NCBI GenBank assembly: GCA_041624375.1
Contig: JBFJVD010000117.1
Span: 1-9,063 of the forward strand
Reading direction: 5' to 3'
DNA length: 9,063 nt
Source: JBFJVD01 sp041624375
GTDB taxonomy: Bacteria; Chloroflexota; Anaerolineae; Anaerolineales; E44-bin32
Of this stretch, positions 1-6,640 are shown piece by piece. The notes below the pieces were generated by a model that made no database searches, was not told where the DNA came from, and worked only from the letters and a program-made list of their open reading frames with translations. The stretch's first letter is position 1, and every line of letters begins with the position of its first letter. A program made the position numbers and the translations under genes.

Positions 1-1839
1 ATGTTTGATTACGCGCCGCTCGGGGGGGCAGTCATGATTAGCGGGATTGCTGTCATGGTGATCGTCGGCCGTCGTCTTCTGCCCCAGCGCGATATCGCGC
101 GCGAGAGTTCAGCCGACCCGGATTCTTACCTGGGCCAGGTGTATGACTTTCGAGAGCGCCTATTTCGGGCAAGGCTCGTACAGGGATCAAACCTGCATGG
201 AAAGACGCTGGCGGAGAGCCGGCTGGGTTCGGCGGTGGATCTGAACGTTGTCGCCATCGAACGCAACGGTCGCCGGGAGCTGGCGCCCGAGCCAACCACC
301 ACGCTGCGCCAGGGGGACGCGATCCTGGTTGTTGGCCGGCTCGATCGACTGGATGAGCTGCGGGGTCGGCGCCACCTCGTTCTGGCTGATGAATCCATTG
401 AGCTGGATCAGCTGATGTCGGAAGAGATCGAGCTCGTTGAAGCGCGTATCAGCGAGCAATCCGCACTCATTGGCGCAACGGTGCTCGAGCGGGATTTCCG
501 GCGCTTGTTCGGCGTCATCGTCATTGCCATCGTGAGAAACGAGCGCGCCATTCTGAAGAACGTCGATGACCTTGCCCTCGAAGCAGGCGACCTGCTCCTG
601 ATCCAAATCCCGCGCGTACAGCTTGAGATCTTTCAGCAGCAGACCGATTTCGATTCGTGTGTGCCAACGAAAGTCGAAAACCTGCGCCAAATCTACCGGC
701 TGCATGAGCACCTGATCACGCTCGAAGTGCCGGAAGACTCCCTGCTTGTCGGGAAGACGCTGGCCGAGAGCCGCATGGGCACCGTGTTTGCACTGGCGAT
801 CCTGGGGATCGTCCGCGACCGCCAGGTTGAGTTGATGCCGAACCCATTCGTCCCGCTCCGGGCCGGCGACCGGCTGATCGCAAAAGGCGAGCCGCAGGAG
901 CTCGAAACGCTGCGCGGGCTGCAGGAGCTCGAGATCGACGCGGATGCCGGGCTCGAACTACACAGCTTGCAGTCCGACAGCGTCGGTTTGGTGGAGGTCA
1001 TTCTCGCCCCACACAGCCCGCTGGAGGGCAAGACGCTGCGGCAGATGCAGTTTCGGGAGAAGTACGGACTGAACGTGATTGCCATCTGGCGCCGAGGGCG
1101 GGCCATCCGTTCCAACCTTACCGACCGGGCCCTGCAATTCGGCGACGCGCTGCTTGTATATGGGCGACGGGACAAGTTCGCCCTGTTGGGCAGGGACCCG
1201 GATTTTCTTGTGCTCTCGGAGGCTGCCCAGGAGCCGCCACTTGTAAAGAAGGCGCCAATTGCGCTGGCGATCATGGTCGGCGTACTGCTGCCGGTCATCT
1301 TCGGCTGGGTTTCCATCGCCATCGCTGCAGTCGTTGGCGTCGTCCTGATGGTGCTCACCGGTTGTCTGTCCATGGAAGAGGCTTATCGGGCCATCGAGTG
1401 GAAAGCGATCTTCCTGATCGCCGGTATGCTCCCGTTGGGAATCGCGATGGACCGCACCGGGACGACGCAGTTCCTGGCAGACGCGGTCGTCGGTTCCCTG
1501 GGCGATCTCGGACCGGTTCCGGTCATGGGCGGCCTGTTCCTGCTCGCCACCCTCTCCTCGCAGGTGATGCCGAATCCGGCGGTGGCGGTGCTGCTGGCGC
1601 CGATTGCTTTCAATACAGCCGCCGACCTCGGCGTTTCGCCCTACCCGTTCATGATGACGGTGGCCGTGGCTGCCTCGGCGGCATTCCTGAGCCCGGTCGG
1701 CCACCCGGCCAATGTCATGGTCATGGGCCCGGGAGGCTATCGTTTCTCCGACTACCTGCGCGTCGGAATCCCGCTGACGCTGGTCACGCTGGCGGTCACC
1801 CTGCTGGTGCTTCCGCGGCTCTGGCCGCTCCAACCCTGA
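1..1839 (+). CDS. SLC13/DASS-type membrane permease with four RCK_C (TrkA_C) domains, N-terminus outside window
   Basis: This is the C-terminal 612 residues of a secondary anion or divalent-ion carrier of the SLC13 type, acting in the cytoplasmic membrane. The window opens on the last helix of the first membrane half (about residues 5-24), so the ATG at base 1 is internal and roughly 180 residues are missing upstream. A cytosolic stretch of four RCK_C domains follows (about 56-114, 145-210, 238-303, 330-397), each opening with an LxGxT-like turn and containing a VVAI/VIAI strand and a later GD turn. The second membrane half (about 418-606) carries the family's two half-helix motifs, SQVMPNPAVA near 520-529 and SPVGHPANVMVMGPGGY near 564-580. 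RCK_C domains usually bind small regulatory ligands; substrate and ligand cannot be read from the sequence. Family assignment is firm. Four rather than two RCK_C domains is notable. A 138-base gap follows before the next gene on the same strand. Confidence 0.9.
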   Translation: MFDYAPLGGAVMISGIAVMVIVGRRLLPQRDIARESSADPDSYLGQVYDFRERLFRARLVQGSNLHGKTLAESRLGSAVDLNVVAIERNGRRELAPEPTTTLRQGDAILVVGRLDRLDELRGRRHLVLADESIELDQLMSEEIELVEARISEQSALIGATVLERDFRRLFGVIVIAIVRNERAILKNVDDLALEAGDLLLIQIPRVQLEIFQQQTDFDSCVPTKVENLRQIYRLHEHLITLEVPEDSLLVGKTLAESRMGTVFALAILGIVRDRQVELMPNPFVPLRAGDRLIAKGEPQELETLRGLQELEIDADAGLELHSLQSDSVGLVEVILAPHSPLEGKTLRQMQFREKYGLNVIAIWRRGRAIRSNLTDRALQFGDALLVYGRRDKFALLGRDPDFLVLSEAAQEPPLVKKAPIALAIMVGVLLPVIFGWVSIAIAAVVGVVLMVLTGCLSMEEAYRAIEWKAIFLIAGMLPLGIAMDRTGTTQFLADAVVGSLGDLGPVPVMGGLFLLATLSSQVMPNPAVAVLLAPIAFNTAADLGVSPYPFMMTVAVAASAAFLSPVGHPANVMVMGPGGYRFSDYLRVGIPLTLVTLAVTLLVLPRLWPLQP

Positions 1840-1847
1840 ACCGGTCA

Positions 1848-1906
1848 ACGATCCCCATCCTCCCTGCTTGCCGGCGTTAGGACCGGCCGGGACAATCGGG
1901 GATCGT
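1848..1906. repeat. Perfect 9-bp inverted repeat flanking the candidate VOC promoter
   Basis: ACGATCCCC at 1848-1856 is matched exactly by GGGGATCGT at 1898-1906, with 41 bases between. The arms bracket the -35 and -10 candidates at 1868-1896. They could form an RNA stem at the end of a permease transcript or mark a protein-binding site around the promoter. No run of T follows the right arm, so it does not look like a simple intrinsic terminator. The repeat is seen directly; its role is inference. Confidence 0.45.
1868..1896 (+). promoter_or_regulatory. Candidate sigma-70-like promoter for the VOC gene
   Basis: TTGCCG (1868-1873) and GACAAT (1891-1896) are exactly 17 bases apart, and each matches the consensus at four of six positions. 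Transcription would begin near 1903, the first base of a 7-bp hairpin. This would give a leader of about 75 bases before the VOC start codon. The motif match is moderate and unproven. Confidence 0.35.
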
Positions 1907-1977
1907 CTGAATCGACCAGACGACACGCGCCGACCCGAGGTGGAGGGTCGATCCCTCCAACCCGAGGAGGTCTCCTC
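1903..1977 (+). promoter_or_regulatory. Structured 5' leader of the VOC gene with a ribosome binding site inside a small hairpin
   Basis: Three inverted repeats fill the leader: TCGTCTG/CAGACGA (1903-1909/1917-1923, 7-base loop), TGGAGGG/CCCTCCA (1941-1947/1953-1959, 5-base loop) and GAGGAG/CTCCTC (1964-1969/1972-1977). The last contains most of the ribosome binding site AGGAGG (1965-1970), which lies 7 bases before the ATG. An alternative stem, CGACCC (1931-1936) with GGGTCG (1945-1950), excludes the second hairpin. The 8-base ACCCGAGG occurs twice (1933-1940 and 1960-1967). The layout allows control of translation by RNA folding. It matches no riboswitch class I recognise; in particular there is no T-box signature. 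Confidence 0.4.
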
Positions 1978-2436
1978 ATGGCAGAGACAGGGAAGTTCTC
2001 TGACGTTGCGCTGCACACCACCATTGTGCGGTCGACACGCATCGGCGACCTGGCGAGCTTCTACGCCCGCGGGCTCCAGCTTGGCGAGCCTCAGCCGACC
2101 GGCCCGGACCATCTTGGCATGCCGCTGGCGAACGCCTACCTTGGGTTCGACCTTGTCGAGGTTCAGCCCGATCCAAGCGGCGCGGTCTCGCTCTGGTTTG
2201 AGGTCGGAGATCTCGAAGAGTCGTTCGAACGCTTCAAGCAGCTCGGCGCCGGCGTCCGCTATCCGCCGACCGATCAGCCGTGGGGCGCCCGGCTGGCGTC
2301 GCTCTACGATCCGGACGGCAATGCCTTCGGCCTGACGCAGCGCAGCAGCGGCGAAGCGCAGGATCTAGACGAGACGCTGCCGGTGCAGGCAAGGAACACC
2401 GAGCCAGGTACGAGGCCGGACAAGACAGTGGATTGA
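1978..2436 (+). CDS. VOC / glyoxalase-bleomycin-resistance-fold protein
   Basis: This 152-residue soluble protein has one vicinal-oxygen-chelate domain. The first beta-alpha unit is at about 10-36 (VALHTTIVRS, then the helix with FYARGL). The second has AVSLWFEVGDLEESFERFKQLGA at about 69-91 and ends in the typical DPDGNAFGL at 111-119. His13 fits the usual first metal ligand. At the position where metal-dependent members carry Glu (DPDGNxxEL), this protein has Gly118, so it may not bind metal in the usual way. Residues 122-152 form a polar tail outside the domain. The start is well supported by AGGAGG at 1965-1970 with 7-base spacing. VOC proteins include glyoxalases, dioxygenases, resistance proteins and non-enzymatic binders, so the substrate cannot be named. 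It lies downstream of the permease on the same strand and converges with the HerA-like gene. Confidence 0.8.
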   Translation: MAETGKFSDVALHTTIVRSTRIGDLASFYARGLQLGEPQPTGPDHLGMPLANAYLGFDLVEVQPDPSGAVSLWFEVGDLEESFERFKQLGAGVRYPPTDQPWGARLASLYDPDGNAFGLTQRSSGEAQDLDETLPVQARNTEPGTRPDKTVD

Positions 2437-2503
2437 CGTCGGGGCATTTGAAGGCAGGAGATCGTTGCGGCCAGCTCCCGACAAGCGAGGGCTGCTCAAA
2501 GAA

Positions 2504-2536
2504 ATCTGCCCTGAAGCCGTGATCTTCAGGGCAGAT
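2504..2536 (-). terminator. Strong intrinsic terminator, mainly for the HerA-like gene
   Basis: A perfect 13-bp stem (2504-2516 with 2524-2536) closes a 7-base loop. Read on the minus strand, the stem is followed by a T-rich stretch (TTCTTTGAG), as expected of a rho-independent terminator about 75 bases past the HerA-like stop codon. Read on the plus strand, the stem lies about 68 bases after the VOC stop but is followed by GCGCAAGG, without a T-run. It probably works best for minus-strand transcripts, though the stem may also slow plus-strand read-through. Confidence 0.75.
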
Positions 2537-2565
2537 GCGCAAGGACACACTCATTCATTCGGAAG

Positions 2566-2623
2566 GGTCGCCGGGGAGGCTCTGAAACGAACTCTCCCAC
2601 TGGCGACCGCTTAATAGGCGGTC
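2566..2623. repeat. Overlapping inverted repeats around the HerA-like stop codon
   Basis: GGTCGCC (2566-2572) pairs with GGCGACC (2602-2608), and GGGAG (2574-2578) pairs with CTCCC (2594-2598) inside it. A competing hairpin, GACCGC (2605-2610) with GCGGTC (2618-2623), has the HerA-like TAA stop (2611-2613) in its 7-base loop. The two structures share bases 2605-2608 and cannot form together. They may protect the 3' end of the mRNA or help termination; neither is followed by a T-run. Confidence 0.35.
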
Positions 2624-5079
2624 ACTTCCTCGGTACGCTCCCCTTCTGCGATGCGCCAGTGCGGCACCCAGGCCACGCCGAACAGCTCCACATGCACATC
2701 CTGCCGCCGGGGGGTCAGGACTTTATCTTCGAGGTCTTCGGCGATCTCATCCCAGCGAGCATCGAGATCCTCGAGTGCCTCGGCCATCTCATCCTCAAGT
2801 TCTTCAAGCTCCTCCTTGAAGTCGGCGATCGCATCCATCGACTCTTCGATCTCGGCCTTGGCGCGCGAGGTCATGCGGCGCTTCGTCAGCGAAGAAGAGA
2901 CGCGACGGCGGCTGCGAGAGCTTCCGAACAAGCCCAGCAAATTCTCGGCATGGGTGGCCACCTCTTCCATCCTGCGCGCCGAATGCTCGGCTTGATCTTC
3001 GGCAAGCTCTCGCTCTTCTCGGGCCAGCTTGTCCTGAATTCGCTTGATCTTGGTTTCGAACTTGGCTTTCAGCTTTTCAGCTTCCTCATCGGCGGCCTCG
3101 TCGGCGGCCTCCATGCACTGCTGGCGGAAATCCTCCTCCGACATGCCGGGAGCGGCCACCAACTTGAGCTTATCGTTCGACAACAGCCGCAGCTCCACCC
3201 CGCGGTAGACATAGTCGGCGAAGTCCTTCTCCAGGCTCTTCATGGCCTTCGAGTCAGAGAGCGGCGCCTGGAGCAGACCAAATGCAGCCTCGTCTTCCGG
3301 CATGGAGTCGAGCCGATCCACTTCGATCGGATCGGCGGCGACGGAATCCCAGCGGACGACGCCGCGCCGGTCGGGGCTGAGATCGAGAGCGGTCACGGTC
3401 TTTTCGTCGTCGATCCCAGCCTTGCGATCCAGAAAGCGAACGGTCGCCTGAGCAGCCAGCGCTGGCCGGTAAACGAGCGAACGAGACTGACCGGGTTGTG
3501 GAGTCCGGCCGGCGGCCTCGAGCGCCTCTCCCGGACGCTTGCGCGGCGGGAGGAAGTACTCCGTCACACCGCTTGGAACGGCGGGGCGCGTCTGGGTAAG
3601 ATCGACGGCCTGCATCTGTGCGGCCGGCTCCGCCGCCTCCGTCGCGGCCGCAGCCGGCGCGCCAGCCGGCGCTGCCGCCCCAGCCAGCGCATTGAGGTCC
3701 TCCAGCCGGGTGCGGGTGATCGGGCCCCGAAGATACGCCATCGCCCAGCGTGTGTAGAAGACCACCGGGGCCTTCTCATGAACGTTGTGGAGCAGGAAGA
3801 CGCGTTTGCCGATGCTGGAGAGGATGTCGTCGACCTGGCGCCGATCGAACCCTGAACCTGACGCGGCGCCTTCGAGCCCGTCGAGCAAGCGGGCCTTGTC
3901 CTGCTCGGTCTGCAATTTGCCAACGAACCAGGTGCCGGCGTTGCTCAGCGCCTTATAGTCCAGATCCACCGGGTTCTGCGTCGCCAACAGCAGCCCAAGG
4001 CCGAAGGCGCGCGCCTGCTTGAGCAGGCGGAGCATCGGGGCCTTGGATGGGGGCGCAGCCGTAGGCGGGAGATAGCCGAACACCTCATCCATGTAGAAAA
4101 GCGCCCGCAGCGTGCTCGATCCGGATTGGCTGCGCATCCAGGCTTCGAGCGATGCGAGCAGGAGGGTCACAAAGAACATGCGCTCAGAATCAGAGAGGTG
4201 CGCCAGGTAGAAGACGCTATGGCGCGGCCGGCCTTCGGGCGTCCACAACATGGCGCCGACATCGAGCGGCGTGCCGGTGGTCCAGGCCTGGAATGCCGGG
4301 GAAGCGAGCAGGTTGTTGAAGCGCATCGCCAGCTCGAACCGATCGCCGCTGGCGTAGAACTGCTCGATCTCAAAGGCGCCGAGCTTCTCAAACGGCGGCG
4401 TCTGGATCTGACGGATGAGTTCCGTGAGGTCAACATCCTGGCCGGCCTTCCAGGCATGTTCCAGCAGATTCGAGAGCAGGATATGCTCGCGCGACTGAAC
4501 CGGATCGGCCTCGATATCGACCAGACCCAGCAGCGCAGTGGCAGTGCTGGCGATCAGCTCTCGGAAGCGCTCACGGTCGGATTCCCAATCCCCTTCCGGC
4601 GCCGCCAGCGATCCGACGATATTCACCGGAATGCCGGACTCCGACCCGGGGGTATACACAGCGTACTCGACCGCTTCCCGCACCTGGGCGATTCGCGCCG
4701 GTTCGATCCCCCAGTCGGCCAGCCCGGTCCGCCACAGTGCCGCCGTGTCGGCCGCGGCCTGCTCGACCGACTTCCCCTCGCGGCGAGCATCATCCGGATC
4801 GACCCACGGGGCGAACGATTCGGGGGACAGATCCGGGAAGTGAAGCAGCAAGTTGGCAAGGTCGCCCTTGGGATCCACCAGAAGCGCCGGAATTCCCTGC
4901 AGCGCGGCTTCCTCGAGCAGATCGATGCAGAGGCCGGTCTTGCCGGACCCGGTCATGCCCACAACGACGCCGTGTGTGGTGAGGTCAGCCGGATCGTACA
5001 GGATGGGCGAGTCCAGCGTTTTACCCTGCTTCAGGTCATGGGTTCGTCCGATGTAGAACTTGCCGCCGGTGTCGATCAC
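2611..5079 (-). CDS. HerA-like P-loop ATPase (DUF87-type) with C-terminal coiled-coil tail
   Basis: This 822-residue protein resembles the HerA/FtsK group of DNA-translocating ATPases. Walker A is GMTGSGKTG at 41-49 and Walker B is ALFYMDEVFG at 326-335 (Asp331, Glu332). A sensor-like LLLATQNP follows at 363-370, and the core ends with the block FLLHNVHEKAPVVFYTRW at 428-445. An Ala/Pro-rich linker (about 464-490) leads to a second part with highly charged helices, probably coiled coil, at about 655-710 and 740-785. Only 40 residues precede Walker A, so the N-terminal HAS barrel of classical HerA is absent. The start is GTG: AGGAG at 5086-5090 lies 6 bases upstream, and family-like sequence begins directly after it. 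Similar proteins are widespread but poorly characterised; a hexameric motor on DNA is the family-based expectation. No NurA nuclease gene lies beside it. It follows the PLD gene after 232 bases and ends before a strong terminator. Confidence 0.85.
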   Translation of the reverse strand: MIDTGGKFYIGRTHDLKQGKTLDSPILYDPADLTTHGVVVGMTGSGKTGLCIDLLEEAALQGIPALLVDPKGDLANLLLHFPDLSPESFAPWVDPDDARREGKSVEQAAADTAALWRTGLADWGIEPARIAQVREAVEYAVYTPGSESGIPVNIVGSLAAPEGDWESDRERFRELIASTATALLGLVDIEADPVQSREHILLSNLLEHAWKAGQDVDLTELIRQIQTPPFEKLGAFEIEQFYASGDRFELAMRFNNLLASPAFQAWTTGTPLDVGAMLWTPEGRPRHSVFYLAHLSDSERMFFVTLLLASLEAWMRSQSGSSTLRALFYMDEVFGYLPPTAAPPSKAPMLRLLKQARAFGLGLLLATQNPVDLDYKALSNAGTWFVGKLQTEQDKARLLDGLEGAASGSGFDRRQVDDILSSIGKRVFLLHNVHEKAPVVFYTRWAMAYLRGPITRTRLEDLNALAGAAAPAGAPAAAATEAAEPAAQMQAVDLTQTRPAVPSGVTEYFLPPRKRPGEALEAAGRTPQPGQSRSLVYRPALAAQATVRFLDRKAGIDDEKTVTALDLSPDRRGVVRWDSVAADPIEVDRLDSMPEDEAAFGLLQAPLSDSKAMKSLEKDFADYVYRGVELRLLSNDKLKLVAAPGMSEEDFRQQCMEAADEAADEEAEKLKAKFETKIKRIQDKLAREERELAEDQAEHSARRMEEVATHAENLLGLFGSSRSRRRVSSSLTKRRMTSRAKAEIEESMDAIADFKEELEELEDEMAEALEDLDARWDEIAEDLEDKVLTPRRQDVHVELFGVAWVPHWRIAEGERTEEVTAY

Positions 5080-5311
5080 GATCTACTCCTGAGGTCTGAT
5101 GATTTCGTGAATTGAGCCCGAATACCGGCCTGGATTCTCAGGCCCGGAGTTCCAGGCTTGGTGTCGTTTCCTCACATGCTGGTGCTGGAACCGCCTGCAC
5201 GGAACACTCAGGTGTGTCAACTGGACCTTGCTCGACCCATGAGCCAGATCCCCTGTGCGCTGCGACGGCCCTTGCCTCTCCGTGCACGCCGGATCCGGTC
5301 GTGGTCCTGCG
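5080..5311. other. Intergenic region between the PLD gene and the HerA-like gene
   Basis: These 232 bases hold no supported gene. They contain two short palindromes just past the PLD stop (CGTGCACG at 5281-5288 and CCGGATCCGG at 5289-5298). A 7-bp inverted repeat (GCCTGGA at 5128-5134, TCCAGGC at 5151-5157) lies in the leader of the HerA-like gene. A minus-strand TTGACA (5215-5220) has no credible -10 partner at 16-18 bases. I see no terminator with a T-run, so read-through from the PLD gene is possible. Confidence 0.4.
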
Positions 5312-6397
5312 CTACGGTGCGGCGGCGGTAAAGAGGCGCAAAAACTCCTGCCGGTAGCGCTCTGCGAGCTCCGGATGCTGGAGCACGATCAGGTTTTCGT
5401 CATTCTTCTCTTCGGCGCTGCGGCTGAAGTTGTAGGAGCCGGTGATGACAATCCTACCATCAATCAAGATCACCTTGTGGTGCATGTTGCGCGGGTTGGC
5501 ATCGAGACGAACGTCGATGCCGGCCGCCCGCAGCCGATCGTACTCGCTGCCCTGTCCGCTCGCCTGGGAGGTCTCAACCACGCCGCGCACATTCACGCCG
5601 GCGGCGGCGCGCTCAAGCATAGCCTCTGCAATCGGGTCGGCCGTAAACGCAAAGGCCATGAACTCGACGCTCTCCCGGGCATTCCGGATGAGTTCAACGA
5701 TACGGGCCTGCACGCCATCATCGGGAGAGAAATAGACTTCAACTGGGATGGCCTCGATCAAAAGGCGTGGATTCGGCGTATCGGCGCGTGAGAGCGCGCC
5801 GAATCGGTCCTCGACGAACATCTCGTCAAATTCGGTCTGGAAGTTCGTGGCGAACCGGCTCGAGCGAACCCGCAGCAGGTTGTTGTTGTTGCGGTACGCT
5901 CCGGCAACGGTGAAGTTCATCGATCCGGTCCAAACTTCGAATCCGTCGATCACAACGAACTTGTGGTGCATGAGCGGCTCGCGTCGGTCGCCAAGCACCT
6001 CGATGCCCGCGTCGATCAGCGCCTGCATTTCCGGTTCGAGGATCTCGTCGCTGTCGGTGACCACCCGGACCTCGACGCCGCGCTCGTGCGCGCGGATAAG
6101 CGCATCGCGCACGCTCCAGAGATCAAACAGGAAGATGGCGACATCCACGCTGCGCTGGGCCCCATCGATGGCAGCCGCCAGCGACTCATCCGGCCCGCCG
6201 CGCAGCGTCTCGGCGGCATCGCTACCCGGCTCGGTAAAGAAGACCAGGAAGCCGGTCCCGCCGGCTGGCGCCTCAGCGATTGGCGCCGGCTCAATGAGCT
6301 GCTGCCCGCGAAACAGGTAGTACGCCGCTCCAAGGATGACGACAACGACCACCGCACCCAGCGAGGTGAGTCTTGGCGGGCTCCGGCGCGCGCTCAT
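5312..6397 (-). CDS. Membrane-anchored phospholipase D-superfamily protein with two HKD motifs
   Basis: From the start chosen here the protein has 361 residues. A basic N-terminus (MSARRSPPRL) is followed by one hydrophobic segment at about 13-29, which looks like a signal anchor placing the rest outside the cytoplasm. Two PLD domains follow, each with a complete catalytic motif: His144-Lys146-Asp151 with GSMNF at 158-162, and His306-Lys308-Asp313 with GSYNF at 320-324. The superfamily includes phosphodiesterases acting on phospholipids and nucleases acting on DNA or RNA; the substrate cannot be decided here. The open frame extends upstream to 6601. However, a likely promoter at 6592-6620 would start transcription near 6585, and the extra 68 residues look unlike a family N-terminus. 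Another possible start is the ATG at 6458-6460, whose nearest AGGAGT (6476-6481) is 15 bases away. The chosen start has only a weak ribosome binding site, so the family is firm and the start is not. Confidence 0.85.
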   Translation of the reverse strand: MSARRSPPRLTSLGAVVVVVILGAAYYLFRGQQLIEPAPIAEAPAGGTGFLVFFTEPGSDAAETLRGGPDESLAAAIDGAQRSVDVAIFLFDLWSVRDALIRAHERGVEVRVVTDSDEILEPEMQALIDAGIEVLGDRREPLMHHKFVVIDGFEVWTGSMNFTVAGAYRNNNNLLRVRSSRFATNFQTEFDEMFVEDRFGALSRADTPNPRLLIEAIPVEVYFSPDDGVQARIVELIRNARESVEFMAFAFTADPIAEAMLERAAAGVNVRGVVETSQASGQGSEYDRLRAAGIDVRLDANPRNMHHKVILIDGRIVITGSYNFSRSAEEKNDENLIVLQHPELAERYRQEFLRLFTAAAP

Positions 6398-6591
6398 CGC
6401 AGGCCTGCCGGCGAAGCGGCGAAATGGCGCCAAAGGAAGACGGGAAGCCAAGGGCCCCATCGCAGCCGGGCTCGGACTCCTGTCGAGCAGCAGGCCGATG
6501 GTTGGGCACAAACCTGGAAAGCATGGTGCGGATACGTCACAACCCCTCAGATCCTCCCATCGCGTCCTGTACGACGCGCAGCTGGCAGACT

Positions 6592-6620
6592 GTCGTAGCA
6601 CATTCGTTCGAAACCGTCAA
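6592..6620 (-). promoter_or_regulatory. Candidate extended -10 promoter for the PLD gene
   Basis: On the minus strand TTGACG (6615-6620) is followed after 17 bases by TACGAC (6592-6597), directly preceded by TGC as in extended -10 promoters. Transcription would begin near 6585. This lies about 20 bases past the prsW stop, which suggests the PLD gene is transcribed independently. It would also exclude the far-upstream start at 6601. The -10 itself matches the consensus at only three of six positions. Confidence 0.4.
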
Positions 6621-6640
6621 GTAATTTGGCGAGGCGGGTA

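Noticed and set aside
1900..1977. T-box or other known riboswitch before the VOC gene
   Set aside because: The T-box core sequence is absent and I could not match the stems to a known class; the downstream gene is also not a typical target.
958..2112. Minus-strand open frame of 384 codons across the permease and VOC leader
   Set aside because: It is antisense to a clearly recognisable permease, and its translation is a Gln/Arg/His-rich low-complexity sequence with no family features. It is a by-product of the codon bias of the real gene.
2659..3855. Plus-strand open frame of 398 codons opposite the HerA-like gene
   Set aside because: It lies wholly antisense to the conserved ATPase, shows no recognisable domain and has no convincing ribosome binding site.
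4126..5115. Plus-strand open frame of 329 codons opposite the N-terminal part of the HerA-like gene
   Set aside because: It mirrors the Walker A region and runs past the real GTG start; no family features are visible.
5215..5220. Minus-strand TTGACA as a promoter for the HerA-like gene, next to ACACCTGAGTGT
   Set aside because: No acceptable -10 sequence lies 16-18 bases downstream, and the small palindrome (ACAC/GTGT arms) is too short to stand as an operator.
5281..5298. Adjacent palindromes after the PLD stop as a terminator
   Set aside because: CGTGCACG and CCGGATCCGG are self-complementary without loops and are not followed by a T-run on either strand.
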